A stretch of 64,000 nt of DNA from Clostridium pasteurianum BC1 (GTDB lineage: Bacteria; Bacillota; Clostridia; Clostridiales; Clostridiaceae), in the NCBI RefSeq assembly GCF_000389635.1, contig NC_021182.1:1488001-1552000 (forward strand). Reading direction: 5' to 3'. Made by a program: the position numbers and the translations under genes. Of the stretch, positions 34,091-43,272 are shown in pieces (the first letter of the stretch is position 1; the number at the start of each line of letters is the position of its first letter). The notes under the pieces are model-generated. The model did not search any database, had not been told where the DNA came from, and saw nothing but the letters and a program-made list of their open reading frames with translations.

Positions 34091-34257
34091 AGATTCATAT
34101 TTAATTCGGAAGTTAATCCAGCAAGCTATTGATAAGGATTAATGTTCCCTTAAAATATGGGGATATTAATACTTATGAGGATTACTTTTTAAATCAAGTT
34201 AATATCATTATATAATGATAAAAATGTAAATTAGTTATTAATTTTTTGGAGGATTTT

Positions 34258-35007
34258 ATGCGTTTTGACGGAAGAAAATTTGATCAGATGAGACCGGTTA
34301 ATGTAATAAGAAACTACACTAAATATGCTGAAGGTTCAGTTTATATCGAAGTGGGGGACACTAGAGTTATATGCAATGTATCTATTGAGGATAAAGTACC
34401 CATATTTTTAAGAGGTAAAGGAGAAGGATGGATTACCTGTGAGTATAATATGCTTCCTAGAGCAACGCAGATTCGTAAAATTAGAGATATAACAAGGGGA
34501 AAAATAGATGGAAGAACTATGGAGATACAAAGACTCATAGGAAGAGTTTTAAGGTCAGTAGTTGATCTCAAGGCGCTTGGAGAAAAGACCCTTTGGATTG
34601 ATTGCGATGTAATTCAGGCAGATGGCGGTACACGTACTACTGCTATTACTGGTGCATTTATAGCTATAGTAGATGCGGTAAATAAATTGCATAGGAAAAA
34701 GAATTTCAAGGTATATCCTATTAGAAAATATTTGAGTGCCATAAGTGTAGGTATAGTAAATAATGAAAAACTCTTAGATCTGTGTTACGCGGAAGATTCC
34801 AATGCACAGGTGGATATGAATATTGCAATGACAGATGATGGAGAATTTGTGGAAATACAGGGCACTGGAGAGGAAAAACCCTTTTCAAGAAAAGATTTGA
34901 ATCAACTAATGGATTTGGGAGAAAATGGCATAAAAAAGATGATTGAAATAGAAAAACGCAGTCTTAAAATGGATGCACTTTGGATTGGAACAGGAGATAA
35001 GAAATGA
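34258..35007 (+). CDS. rph: Ribonuclease PH
   Basis: RNase PH is the phosphorolytic 3' exoribonuclease that trims tRNA precursors. The 249-residue product starts [14 protein letters not shown] and has the signature [19 protein letters not shown] at about residues 114–132. ATG 34258 follows TTGGAGG. The rdgB start overlaps its stop by four bases (ATGA), so the two are translationally coupled. Confidence 0.97.
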   Translation: MRFDGRKFDQMRPVNVIRNYTKYAEGSVYIEVGDTRVICNVSIEDKVPIFLRGKGEGWITCEYNMLPRATQIRKIRDITRGKIDGRTMEIQRLIGRVLRSVVDLKALGEKTLWIDCDVIQADGGTRTTAITGAFIAIVDAVNKLHRKKNFKVYPIRKYLSAISVGIVNNEKLLDLCYAEDSNAQVDMNIAMTDDGEFVEIQGTGEEKPFSRKDLNQLMDLGENGIKKMIEIEKRSLKMDALWIGTGDKK

Positions 35008-35600
35008 ATAAGCTTATAGTTGCAAGTAATAATCAAGGAAAAATTAGGGAAATAAAAGAAATTCTTAAAGACTTTCAATTACAAGTATTTTCTTTAAGGG
35101 AATTAAATATTAATATAGATGTATTAGAAGATGGAAATACCTTCATGGATAACGCTTATAAGAAAGCTAAAGAGGTATATGATGTTACAGAAGGGTATAT
35201 GGTGTTATCGGATGACTCAGGGCTTATGGTTGATGCTTTGAATGGAGCACCAGGAGTTTTCTCAGCAAGATTTTCAGGAGAACATGGAAATGATGAAAAA
35301 AATAATGAAAAATTGCTTAATATGCTAAAGGGCAAAGATAAAAATCAAAGAAAGGCCAAATTTGTTTGTGCTTTAGTTCTTATCATAGATAATCATAGAG
35401 AAATTAGAGTACAGGAAGAAATAAAAGGCTTTATAACTGAACAGAAGAGAGGAAAAGATGGATTTGGATACGATCCTCTGTTTTATGTACCTGGATTGGA
35501 AAAGACCTTTGCAGAAATGGCTGATAAGGAAAAAAATGGTATTAGTCATAGAGGAAAGGCATTAAATCGACTAAAGAAGAAATTGGAGGAAGAGTTATAG
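35004..35600 (+). CDS. rdgB: XTP/dITP diphosphatase (RdgB/HAM1)
   Basis: This 198-residue enzyme cleans non-canonical purine nucleotides. It contains [32 protein letters not shown] and [11 protein letters not shown], all HAM1 family signatures. It overlaps rph by four bases and is followed 15 nt later by the phosphodiesterase gene, giving the conserved rph-rdgB-yfcE order of clostridia. Confidence 0.97.
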   Translation: MNKLIVASNNQGKIREIKEILKDFQLQVFSLRELNINIDVLEDGNTFMDNAYKKAKEVYDVTEGYMVLSDDSGLMVDALNGAPGVFSARFSGEHGNDEKNNEKLLNMLKGKDKNQRKAKFVCALVLIIDNHREIRVQEEIKGFITEQKRGKDGFGYDPLFYVPGLEKTFAEMADKEKNGISHRGKALNRLKKKLEEEL

Positions 35601-35615
35601 AGAGGAGATAGTTAT

Positions 35616-36086
35616 ATGATAATAGGAGTATTAAGCGATACACATAAATTAAAGGGCTACATAAAAAATGCCTGTGAATATGTAAAAGACTGTGATTTAA
35701 TAATACATTTAGGCGATAATGTGGATGATATAGAAGAAATAAAACAATATTATAATGGTAATATTATAAATGTAAGTGGCAATTGTGACTATACAGAAAA
35801 TATACCTAGTGAAAGATTCGAAATAGTAGATGGTAAGAAGTTTTTTATAACTCATGGACATAATTACAACGTAAAAAGTAGCCTTATAAACCTTAAATAT
35901 AAAGCAATTGAAATAGGAGCTGATGTGGTATTATTTGGTCATACCCACGTGGCAGAAGTAATAGAAGAAGATGGAATATTATTTGTTAATCCAGGTAGTG
36001 TTTCTATGCCGCGAAATGGAAAAAATAGTATAGGCATCATAGAAATTATTAATGGAAATATAGAGGCTAATATAAAAACCCTATAA
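35616..36086 (+). CDS. YfcE/MJ0936-family metallophosphoesterase
   Basis: This 156-residue protein has calcineurin-like motifs: GVLSDTH, HLGDNVDD, GNCDY, THGH and FGHTHV, giving the usual two-metal site. Small YfcE-type enzymes hydrolyse phosphodiesters in vitro; the cellular substrate is unknown. A GAGGAGAT site precedes ATG 35616 and it closes the rph-rdgB operon. Confidence 0.92.
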   Translation: MIIGVLSDTHKLKGYIKNACEYVKDCDLIIHLGDNVDDIEEIKQYYNGNIINVSGNCDYTENIPSERFEIVDGKKFFITHGHNYNVKSSLINLKYKAIEIGADVVLFGHTHVAEVIEEDGILFVNPGSVSMPRNGKNSIGIIEIINGNIEANIKTL

Positions 36087-36114
36087 AAATATAATAAAAA
36101 AATCCAAAAAACTA

Positions 36115-36143
36115 TTGACGAACGAGGGAACTTAGTGTAGAAT
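36115..36143 (+). promoter_or_regulatory. Strong promoter of the tRNA array
   Basis: TTGACG (36115–36120) and TAGAAT (36138–36143) are separated by 17 nt. They lie about 50 nt before the first tRNA, with a GC-rich start region as is common at stable-RNA promoters. Confidence 0.8.
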
Positions 36144-36196
36144 AATTTTTGTCGTCAAGCGGTGGTGGTAAGCAAAACGAAAGCAAATTAAGTTAT

Positions 36197-36272
36197 CGGG
36201 GTGTGGCGCAGATGGGAGCGCGCGTGGTTTGGGACCATGAGGTCGCAGGTTCAATCCCTGTCACCCCGACCA
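36197..36272 (+). tRNA. tRNA-Pro(TGG)
   Basis: 76 nt including encoded CCA. Acceptor CGGGGTG/CACCCCG, anticodon loop TTTGGGA giving TGG. Confidence 0.96.
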
Positions 36273-36276
36273 CTAA

Positions 36277-36350
36277 GCGGGTGTAACTCAATGGTAGAGT
36301 GTCAGCCTTCCAAGCTGGTTACGAGGGTTCGATTCCCTTCACCCGCTCCA
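36277..36350 (+). tRNA. tRNA-Gly(TCC), copy 1
   Basis: 74 nt with CCA. Acceptor GCGGGTG/CACCCGC, anticodon TCC in CTTCCAA. Identical copies occur at 37009 and 37973. Confidence 0.96.
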
Positions 36351-36357
36351 ATGAAAT

Positions 36358-36434
<77 letters not shown>

Positions 36435-36447
36435 TTAAAAATAAAAT

Positions 36448-36523
36448 GCGCTTTTAGCTCAGTTGGTAGAGCACCTGACTCTTAATCAGGGTGCCCAGGG
36501 TTCGAGTCCCTGAAGGCGCACCA
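36448..36523 (+). tRNA. tRNA-Lys(CTT), copy 1
   Basis: 76 nt with CCA. Acceptor GCGCTTT/AAGGCGC, anticodon loop CTCTTAA giving CTT. This gene is missing from the second, duplicated block. Confidence 0.95.
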
Positions 36524-36527
36524 TTAT

Positions 36528-36604
36528 GGTGAATATAGTTCAGTTGGTAGAGCGCCAGTTTGTGGTACTGGTTGTCGAGGGTTCGAGTCCCTTTATTCAC
36601 CCCA
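36528..36604 (+). tRNA. tRNA-His(GTG), copy 1
   Basis: Acceptor GTGAATA/TATTCAC, anticodon loop TTGTGGT giving GTG. The extra 5' G at 36528 can serve as the His-specific G-1, opposite C73. Confidence 0.95.
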
Positions 36605-36611
36605 TTAATTT

Positions 36612-36686
36612 TGGGATGTCGTCAAGCGGTAAGACACAGCACTTTGACTGCTGCATTCGTAGGTTCGAATCCTGCCATCCCAGCCA
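36612..36686 (+). tRNA. tRNA-Gln(TTG), copy 1
   Basis: 75 nt with CCA. Acceptor TGGGATG/CATCCCA, anticodon TTG in CTTTGAC. Confidence 0.95.
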
Positions 36687-36696
36687 AATTACATAT

Positions 36697-36772
36697 GGTT
36701 TACTAGCTCAGTTGGTAGAGCACATGACTTTTAATCATGTTGTCCGGGGTTCGATTCCCCGGTAAGCCACCA
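36697..36772 (+). tRNA. tRNA-Lys(TTT), copy 1
   Basis: 76 nt with CCA. Acceptor GGTTTAC/GTAAGCC, anticodon loop CTTTTAA giving TTT. Confidence 0.95.
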
Positions 36773-36777
36773 ATGAT

Positions 36778-36861
36778 GCAGGTGTGGCGGAATTGGCAGA
36801 CGCACTAGACTTAGGATCTAGCGCCTACGGCATGGGGGTTCGACTCCCTTCACCTGCACCA
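36778..36861 (+). tRNA. tRNA-Leu(TAG), copy 1
   Basis: 84 nt class II tRNA with a long variable arm. Acceptor GCAGGTG/CACCTGC, anticodon TAG. Confidence 0.95.
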
Positions 36862-36926
36862 ATATTTAATAATAAATTTGATGATTATTATGGATGTTTT
36901 CATATAAATTAGGTATTAAAACTCAG

Positions 36927-37001
36927 GCGGGAGTGGCTCAGTGGTAGAGCGTCACCTTGCCAAGGTGAACGTCGCGAGTTCGAATCTCGTCTTCCGCTCC
37001 A
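36927..37001 (+). tRNA. tRNA-Gly(GCC), copy 1
   Basis: 75 nt with CCA. Acceptor GCGGGAG/CTTCCGC, anticodon loop TTGCCAA giving GCC. Confidence 0.95.
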
Positions 37002-37008
37002 AATATAT

Positions 37009-37082
37009 GCGGGTGTAACTCAATGGTAGAGTGTCAGCCTTCCAAGCTGGTTACGAGGGTTCGATTCCCTTCACCCGCTCCA
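37009..37082 (+). tRNA. tRNA-Gly(TCC), copy 2
   Basis: Identical to the gene at 36277. First gene of the duplicated block. Confidence 0.96.
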
Positions 37083-37089
37083 ATGAAAT

Positions 37090-37166
<77 letters not shown>

Positions 37167-37170
37167 TTAT

Positions 37171-37247
37171 GGTGAATATAGTTCAGTTGGTAGAGCGCCA
37201 GTTTGTGGTACTGGTTGTCAAGGGTTCGAGTCCCTTTATTCACCCCA
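37171..37247 (+). tRNA. tRNA-His(GTG), copy 2
   Basis: Same as the gene at 36528 except A for G just before the T-stem (TTGTCAAGG). It directly follows tRNA-Arg here because tRNA-Lys(CTT) is absent. Confidence 0.95.
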
Positions 37248-37254
37248 TTAATTT

Positions 37255-37329
37255 TGGGATGTCGTCAAGCGGTAAGACACAGCACTTTGACTGCTGCATT
37301 CGTAGGTTCGAATCCTGCCATCCCAGCCA
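37255..37329 (+). tRNA. tRNA-Gln(TTG), copy 2
   Basis: Identical to the gene at 36612. Confidence 0.95.
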
Positions 37330-37339
37330 AATTACATAT

Positions 37340-37415
37340 GGTTTACTAGCTCAGTTGGTAGAGCACATGACTTTTAATCATGTTGTCCGGGGTTCGATTC
37401 CCCGGTAAGCCACCA
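37340..37415 (+). tRNA. tRNA-Lys(TTT), copy 2
   Basis: Identical to the gene at 36697. Confidence 0.95.
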
Positions 37416-37420
37416 ATGAT

Positions 37421-37504
37421 GCAGGTGTGGCGGAATTGGCAGACGCACTAGACTTAGGATCTAGCGCCTACGGCATGGGGGTTCGACTCCCTTCACCTGC
37501 ACCA
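37421..37504 (+). tRNA. tRNA-Leu(TAG), copy 2
   Basis: Identical to the gene at 36778. Confidence 0.95.
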
Positions 37505-37567
37505 ATATTTAATAATAAATTTGATATTATTGTGGATGTTTTTATATAAATTGGTATTGAAGCTTAA

Positions 37568-37642
37568 GCGGGAGTGGCTCAGTGGTAGAGCGTCACCTTG
37601 CCAAGGTGAACGTCGCGAGTTCGAATCTCGTCTTCCGCTCCA
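37568..37642 (+). tRNA. tRNA-Gly(GCC), copy 2
   Basis: Identical to the gene at 36927, and preceded by a similar AT-rich spacer that has begun to diverge. Confidence 0.95.
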
Positions 37643-37804
37643 TAAAATATTAGTTGTTCAATTATGTAAATAGGATTGTAGATTTAATTGGTAATAGTTA
37701 ACAGATTGATGAAATGTTTCTTTTAAAAAAGTAAACATATATTCAAATTTGTAAATTAATATATTGTTTTAAGGATAAGGTATTTAGATATAACTAAGTA
37801 ATAT

Positions 37805-37880
37805 GCGTTTTTAGCTCAGTTGGTAGAGCACCTGACTCTTAATCAGGGTGCCCAGGGTTCGAGTCCCTGAAGGCGCACCA
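37805..37880 (+). tRNA. tRNA-Lys(CTT), copy 2
   Basis: Almost the same as the gene at 36448, with one acceptor-stem change (GCGTTTT). It follows a 160-nt AT-rich gap. Confidence 0.94.
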
Positions 37881-37889
37881 TTTTAATAT

Positions 37890-37965
37890 CGGGGTGTGGC
37901 GCAGATGGGAGCGCGCGTGGTTTGGGACCATGAGGTCGCAGGTTCAATCCCTGTCACCCCGACCA
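37890..37965 (+). tRNA. tRNA-Pro(TGG), copy 2
   Basis: Identical to the gene at 36197. Confidence 0.96.
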
Positions 37966-37972
37966 CTATTAA

Positions 37973-38046
37973 GCGGGTGTAACTCAATGGTAGAGTGTCA
38001 GCCTTCCAAGCTGGTTACGAGGGTTCGATTCCCTTCACCCGCTCCA
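37973..38046 (+). tRNA. tRNA-Gly(TCC), copy 3
   Basis: Third identical copy of the Gly(TCC) gene. Confidence 0.96.
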
Positions 38047-38124
38047 ATAAAAAATTAATAAGTATAGATTGCAAGCTCTGACTTTTAACTTTCGCTTTTA
38101 AGTTTGAGTTTATTTTCATTTTAT

Positions 38125-38201
38125 GCACCCATAGCTCAGTTGGATAGAGTTGCAGACTTCGAATCTGAAGGTCGAGGGTTCGACTCCCCCTGGGTGCACC
38201 A
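38125..38201 (+). tRNA. tRNA-Arg(TCG), island attachment gene
   Basis: 77 nt with CCA. Acceptor GCACCCA/TGGGTGC, anticodon loop CTTCGAA giving TCG. The gene is intact, and its 3' half from 38162 is the start of a direct repeat that recurs at 62330, so it is the integration site of the island to its right. Confidence 0.95.
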
Positions 38202-38263
38202 AAAGCCTTGATACAAGCAGGTTTACAGAAATGTGAATTTGCTTGTATTCTTATTTTCCCACA
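38162..38263 (+). repeat. Left attachment repeat (attL)
   Basis: 102 bp from the tRNA-Arg anticodon arm through the CCA end and on to TATTTTCCCACA. It matches 62330–62431 without gaps, with seven mismatches by my count. The segment after the tRNA (AGCCTTGATACAAGC, then AATGTGAATTTGCTTG) is also shared. Confidence 0.92.
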
Positions 38264-38314
38264 CTTTTCCCACACTAGAAATATAAAAAAATAAAAGGAT
38301 ATAAATTTCCCATA

Positions 38315-38995
38315 CTAGATAAATAAATCATTTAATTTTTCAGCTGCATTTACTTTTTCTTTAGGCATAACGTGAGTATAAATATTTGAGGTAGTTGAAA
38401 TATCGCTATGACCTAATAGAATTTGAACTGTCTTTAGTGGTTCTTTTCTTTCAAATAATTTTGTAGCATATGTGTGTTTTAATGAGTGAAATTTTCTATA
38501 AGGAATATTTGCTTTTTTTAGTAATCTTTCATAGCTCCGGGTTAAATTTCTAGCATTGATTACTTTACCTAAATCAGTTGAAAACACATAGTTATTATCA
38601 ATATAAGAGGCTCCAGCTTTTAATTTTTCACATTTTTGCATTGTTTTATGTTCCTTTAGTACATGAATAAGAGTAGATGGTATAGGGACAGACCTAATAG
38701 ATGTTTTTGACTTTGGAAGTTGTTCTATTGTTTTAAACTCTTTGCTACCATCAGCAGCAATAATATAAACTTGTTTAACACTTCTTTCTACTTTAAGCTG
38801 TTTATTTTCAAAATCAATATCGGTCCATTTCAGCCCTAATAATTCTCCTTCCCTTAATCCTGTTCCAAGAGCTAATAATATTATAGCTTTAAGCCTATGA
38901 TTTTTTAAAGATACATTTAATATTTTTATTTCTTCATCTGTAAATATCTCAATTATTTTATCCTTTTTTTCTGATCCGCCATTACATAAAATTTT
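38315..38995 (-). pseudogene. int: Tyrosine integrase, N-terminally truncated
   Basis: Reading the minus strand upstream of the obvious ATG at 38641, the same frame stays open to about 38995. It contains LLALGTGLREGELLGLKW (box I, catalytic Arg) and RSVPIPSTLI. The ATG-initiated part has FHSLKHTYATKLFE (box II), LLGHSDISTT and the tyrosine in SNIYTHV. The arm-binding and core-binding N-terminal domains are missing. Box II reads H-S-L-K-H where integrases usually have H-x-L-R-H, a one-base AGA-to-AAA change. It abuts an ImmA-like fragment, suggesting an internal deletion. Orientation next to the tRNA is that of a classic integrase. Confidence 0.8.
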
Positions 38996-39207
38996 TCATA
39001 TGAATAATGTAAATTATTCATTATAATAATCGTTTCTCTACCTATTTCAAACAAATTTCTTATATACAAAGATGGTTCACCGTTTAATAATCGATTAAAT
39101 GGATTTACTTTTATTATTAATATATTTAATACTCTACATAATTCATAAGGATTATTAGTACTATATGTATCAGTAAGTCCAAGTATAATTTCATCAATCC
39201 ATTTCAT
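38953..39207 (-). pseudogene. ImmA/IrrE-like protein, N-terminal fragment
   Basis: The 84-residue frame begins MKWIDEIILGLTDTY and contains PSLYIRNLFEIGRETIIIMNNLHYSYEKF, the lead-in to the HExxH helix of ImmA/IrrE metallopeptidases (from recall). The HExxH motif itself is absent: the frame jumps to ADQKKRIK, where the integrase frame overlaps. It is therefore a fusion scar between immA and int. Such genes normally pair with a phage-type repressor, and the tail of one lies next to it. Confidence 0.6.
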
Positions 39208-39274
39208 AGAGATAAGGGAATAGTTATTATTTTTGTATTTTATAATTATCCCTCCTTTAAAGGCTATTGTAAAT

Positions 39275-39454
39275 TTATTTTTTATATTTATAGCTCAGTA
39301 ACTCCATTTGTTCAAGCAGTGCATTAGCAAATTCTAATATCTCATCATCTGACATTTTATTTGGTTCAAATCCGTTTGCTCCAAATATTTGATGCTTAGA
39401 AACATATTCTCTAGCTAGATTTGCATCAGTAAATTTTGCAGGAATATCTGGCAT
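39275..39454 (-). pseudogene. Phage-type repressor, C-terminal fragment
   Basis: The minus-strand frame reads DIPAKFTDANLAREYVSKHQIFG, then NKMSDDEILEFANALLEQMELL, the C-terminal pattern of XRE-family repressors that accompany ImmA in clostridial prophages (from recall). The HTH part is gone, replaced by Tn3 transposase debris from about 39478. With the neighbouring immA and int fragments it shows a collapsed phage/ICE control region. Confidence 0.6.
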
Positions 39455-39477
39455 AGAGGAATTAATATTATCTTTCT

Positions 39478-40866
39478 AACCGTTGGAACAAGTATGTATT
39501 TGAACCCGATGGTAATATTAATCGTCACTATTATGAGATAGCAGCGTATACAGAACTTAAAAATAGAATCCGTTCTGGCGATATTGCAGTTAATGGCAGT
39601 AGGTATCATAAAAATTTTGATGAATACTTGTTATCTAAAAATGATTGGGATGATAAGAAATTACTTACACCTAAGATAGCTGTAAGTCTTGATTTTCAAG
39701 ATTATATCACTGAAAGGATGGATTCTTTGGATAAACGGCTTCAATGGGTTTCTAAGAATGCTGATAAATTAGATGGTGTAAGCATTGGTACTGATAGAAT
39801 CCATGTTGAGAAGCTTGAAAAAGAAACTCCTGAGGAAGCAAAATTATTAAGTGAAAGACTATATAAGCTACTCCCTAGAGTGAAGCTTCCAGATCTTCTT
39901 ATTGAAGTATCCAAGTGGACAGGTTTTGATGAAAATTTTGTTCATGCTTCCACAGGTAATGTTTCTAATAGTGAAGAAAAAGCAGTTTTAATGGCTGCAT
40001 TAATGGCAATGGGAACAAACATTGGATTAGTAAAAATGTCAGATGCTACTCCTGGTATAACCTATCGTCAAATGGCTAATACAGCCCAATGGCGTATGTA
40101 TGATGATGCTATGAAAAGGGCACAAGCAACTTTGGTTAATTATCAGCATAAGCAATTTTTATCATCATATTGGGGTGATGGAAGCACATCATCTTCAGAT
40201 GGAATGAGGGTACAGGTTGGAGTATCAGCATTAAATGCAGAGCATAATCCCCATTATGGATCAGAAAAGGGCGCTACAATTTATAGGCACGTTAGCGACC
40301 AATACTCAAGCTTTTATACTAAAGTTATAAATACTAAGTTCATGTAATTGATGGGCTACTTTATCATGAAACAGAACTTAGTATTGATGAACACTATACT
40401 GATACTGCTGGTTATACTGATCAAATATTTGGGTTAAGTCATTTATTAGGATTTCATTTTGCTCCAAGAATAAGAGATATATCTGAGCTCACGCTTTATT
40501 CATTTAACAAACCTAGTAACTACTCTAAGATAGAAAAAATAATCAAAGGAAATATTAATTTAAAAATAATTAAAGAAAATTATGATGATGTTTTAAGGTT
40601 AACCCAATCAATAAGTGAAGGTAAGGTATCAGCTACAAAGGGCTAGTGCATTAAATATCATTATAAACGCTATAAGTGTTTGGAATACTGCATACTTACA
40701 GAAAGCAATTGAACACCTTAAACATACAAGCAGTATTGACGAAAGTCTATTAGAACATATAGCACCACTTGGATGGGAACATATAAATTTTCTTGGAGAA
40801 TACAAATTTGAACTTAGAAGCGTTCATGAAAGTGATGATTTAAGACCTTTAAATTTAAGTATTTAG
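39478..40866 (+). pseudogene. tnpA: Tn3-family transposase relic 1
   Basis: The frame from about 39478 carries WNKYVFEPDGNINRHYYEIAAYTEL and, near its end, HNPHYGSEKGATIYRHVSDQYSSFYTKVI, the DDE-region signature of Tn3-type transposases. A frameshift near 40345 moves the sequence to IDGLLYHETELSIDEHYTDTAGYTDQIFGLSHLLG. A second break near 40615, with loss of internal sequence, leads to QRASALNIIINAISVWNTAYLQKA…HINFLGEY and the normal C-terminus. The N-terminal several hundred residues are missing. It is not functional. Confidence 0.88.
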
Positions 40867-40922
40867 AATTGTGTTCTTAAAGGGGGTGAAATCGCCATAT
40901 TTTATCCAACTAATCCCTTAGA

Positions 40923-40960
40923 GGGGGTTTTGTCGGAAATGTTGGCGACACTCCATTAAG
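40923..40960 (+). repeat. Tn3-type terminal inverted repeat (candidate)
   Basis: A 38-nt segment starting GGGGGTTTTGTCGG and ending CTCCATTAAG has the length and the GGGG…TTAAG ends of Tn3-family termini. It points rightward, towards the CO-metabolism genes, and no clear partner of the same sequence was found. Confidence 0.45.
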
Positions 40961-41067
40961 TAACTTTCATAAGCTACTAGAAATTACTTTAATTTCTCAT
41001 TAATTTATAATATACTTTTTTTATAATATACTAGATAATTTTTATTTTGAAAGGATGTTATTTACCT

Positions 41068-43005
41068 ATGAAAAAAATAACGACTATTGCAAAATCAAAT
41101 AACTTAGAATCCAATCTTAAGTCTTTAGTAAACATTCTCAATTCTAAAAATGAAGTTAAAATAGTTGGAGAAAAATTATATTATAATACTGGTAAAAATA
41201 TTGGTACCCGTCTTAATATTAAAGATTATGATATGTTAGTAACAAAAATTTCAGAACTTGGTATAGGTGAGGCTCGAGTCAACCTTATTTCTGAAGAAAA
41301 AATTATAATTCAATTATATGAATGTTTTACCTGTAAAGATATGAAATATACTAATAATCCTGTTTGTTTCTTTGAAGGTGGTATATTAGCAGGTGCTGTA
41401 AGCAATATTTGCGGTAAAAATATGGATGCAATAGAAGTATCTTGCAATGCTTTAGGAGATAGTTATTGTGAATTTGAACTAACTAAAAGATATGCCTTAC
41501 CAAATACCTCTAGCGATAATTCTGAATTAATAAAAAAAGATACTAATATTTTAAATCTAACTCTTCATTCATTAAAATTGGTACAGAACTATAATAAAAT
41601 AGAACATACTACAACTCAAATGTATAATCTAAATAAGCAATTAAATAAGAACCTACAAAACGCTCTAGAAATCAATAATTTTAATAAAACAATGTTAGAC
41701 AGCATGACAAATTGCTTGGCATTAATTGATAAAAATGGTGTAGTAATCAAAATAAATAAGCAATATAAAGCTTTTTTAAATATAGATTATTATAAGATTG
41801 AAAAGAAAAGTGTTAAGTCCTTAGGTTGGACCTCAAAATATAGAGAAGTCTTATCTTCTGGTAATCCTTCAATTTGGCAAGAAATCATTAATGGAAATTG
41901 TTATATTATATTTGAAAGTCCGGTTAATAATGAATCCGAAGGTGTTCTTCGTCAATTAATTCCTCTTGAATCTGATTTTATAAAACTATTATTAGATAAA
42001 ATGTCATTTCTAGAAAAAGAAATGAAGTATTATAAACATAAGTCTATGGGATTGAGCTCCAAATATGATGATACAGATTTAATTGGCCATAGTGATAAGA
42101 TGAAAGAAATTAGAGTTTATATAAATAAAGTAGCTAAAACTGATGCTACTGTACTATTAAGAGGAGAAAGTGGAACAGGAAAAAGTAAATTTGCTAAAGT
42201 AATTCATAATGAAAGTCTGCGCCAAAATAAACCATTTGTTTACATTGATTGTTCAACCATTCCAAAAGGATTCTTTGAAGCAGAATTATTTGGATATGAA
42301 GATGGAGCATTTACTGGCGCCAAGAAAAATGGGAAACCTGGCAAGATAGAGGCTGCTGATGGTGGAACTGTATTTTTAGATGAAATTGCAGAAATTCCTT
42401 TAGAAACACAATCTAAACTACTTCGACTTTTACAAGAAAAAGAATTCGAAAGAGTTGGTGGAATAAATACAAAGAAATTAAACATTAGAATAATCTCAGC
42501 AACAAATCAAAATTTAGAAAAAATGGTATCTATATGTACCTTTAGAAAAGATCTTTACTATAGATTAAATGTAATTAATATTACATTACCTTCTCTATGT
42601 GATCGATTTGAAGAAATACCCAGTTTAGTAACTAAGATATTATCTGATTTCTGTAAAGAAGCTAACATTGATATAAAAGAAGTTGAAGAAGATGGAATAT
42701 CACAATTAATTCACTATAATTGGCCTGGAAATATACGTGAACTCGAGAATTTTGTACAAAGACTAATTATAAATTCTGATAATAGCAAAATTACTAAAAA
42801 TGATATTATAAAAGAGTTAAATTCAGTTAAAAAACTTAATCTATCTTCTATTAATGCATCTGAAGATATTAATATTGTTGAAAAAGAACTAATAGTAAAT
42901 ACTCTTAAGAAATATAACTACAATAAAACTATTGCTGCCCAAGTTTTAGGAATCACTCGGCAAACTTTATATAATAAGGTGAAGAGATATAATATAGATA
43001 CATAG
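41068..43005 (+). CDS. Sigma-54-dependent activator with V4R sensor domain
   Basis: The order of domains is: an N-terminal sensor with a V4R domain (about residues 55–148, Cys-rich, with NPVCFFEGGILAGAV and GDSYCEFEL); a linker helix; a PAS-like segment (about 205–255); an AAA+ domain with Walker A GESGTGKS, the sigma-54-contacting GAFTGA loop and DEIAEI; and a Fis-type HTH (NKTIAAQVLGITRQTLYNKV). With GAFTGA intact it should remodel RpoN polymerase. V4R domains bind small ligands in relatives, so this one may sense CO, nickel or a redox signal (inference). ATG 41068 follows AAAGGA at a long 13-nt spacing; an in-frame TTG at 41047 is the alternative. The gene lies directly upstream of, and codirectional with, the cooF-cooS operon. 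Confidence 0.9.
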   Translation: MKKITTIAKSNNLESNLKSLVNILNSKNEVKIVGEKLYYNTGKNIGTRLNIKDYDMLVTKISELGIGEARVNLISEEKIIIQLYECFTCKDMKYTNNPVCFFEGGILAGAVSNICGKNMDAIEVSCNALGDSYCEFELTKRYALPNTSSDNSELIKKDTNILNLTLHSLKLVQNYNKIEHTTTQMYNLNKQLNKNLQNALEINNFNKTMLDSMTNCLALIDKNGVVIKINKQYKAFLNIDYYKIEKKSVKSLGWTSKYREVLSSGNPSIWQEIINGNCYIIFESPVNNESEGVLRQLIPLESDFIKLLLDKMSFLEKEMKYYKHKSMGLSSKYDDTDLIGHSDKMKEIRVYINKVAKTDATVLLRGESGTGKSKFAKVIHNESLRQNKPFVYIDCSTIPKGFFEAELFGYEDGAFTGAKKNGKPGKIEAADGGTVFLDEIAEIPLETQSKLLRLLQEKEFERVGGINTKKLNIRIISATNQNLEKMVSICTFRKDLYYRLNVINITLPSLCDRFEEIPSLVTKILSDFCKEANIDIKEVEEDGISQLIHYNWPGNIRELENFVQRLIINSDNSKITKNDIIKELNSVKKLNLSSINASEDINIVEKELIVNTLKKYNYNKTIAAQVLGITRQTLYNKVKRYNIDT

Positions 43006-43014
43006 TTACTTTTG

Positions 43015-43037
43015 CAGTGTAAAAAAATTTTACACTG
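43015..43037. promoter_or_regulatory. Palindrome after activator gene: terminator or activator site
   Basis: CAGTGTAAAA and TTTTACACTG form a perfect 10-bp inverted repeat with a 3-nt spacer, then a T-run. It could terminate the activator gene. Lying about 180 nt before the -24/-12 promoter, it is also where an enhancer-binding activator would bind. Confidence 0.6.
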
Positions 43038-43133
43038 TAAATTTTTTTTACATTAAATTCTTAATAAAGTATGCATTACTAATTAATAAAATTACATTCT
43101 AATAATTAATTATTTATAAAATAATACATTGAC

Positions 43134-43162
43134 ACATTGTCTAAATTCTATTTAAACAATGT
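43134..43162. promoter_or_regulatory. Inverted repeat, candidate upstream activating site
   Basis: ACATTGT and ACAATGT are separated by 15 nt, centred about 75 nt upstream of the predicted start of transcription. Spacing and dyad symmetry would suit a dimeric sigma-54 activator; no experimental site is known to me. Confidence 0.4.
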
Positions 43163-43195
43163 TTTTTTTATAAAAAAATTTATATATTTTATATA

Positions 43196-43212
43196 TTGGC
43201 ATGAGATTTGCT
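43196..43212 (+). promoter_or_regulatory. Sigma-54 (-24/-12) promoter of the cooFS operon
   Basis: TTGGCATGAGATTTGCT matches the RpoN consensus TTGGCACRNNNNTTGCW at every fixed base except one. The GG and GC elements are exactly 12 nt apart (43198 and 43210). It sits just downstream of a GAFTGA-containing activator gene and 61 nt before the cooF start, so the pair forms a complete regulatory unit. Confidence 0.88.
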
Positions 43213-43272
43213 TCATATAATTTTATTACATATATAAATTCTTTAAATATATTTGATAAAGGAGTGATTTGT

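Noticed and set aside
37643-37804. CRISPR-like array in or near the tRNA cluster
   Set aside because: The repeats are tRNA genes and their spacers. No short regularly spaced direct repeats or cas genes are present anywhere in the window.
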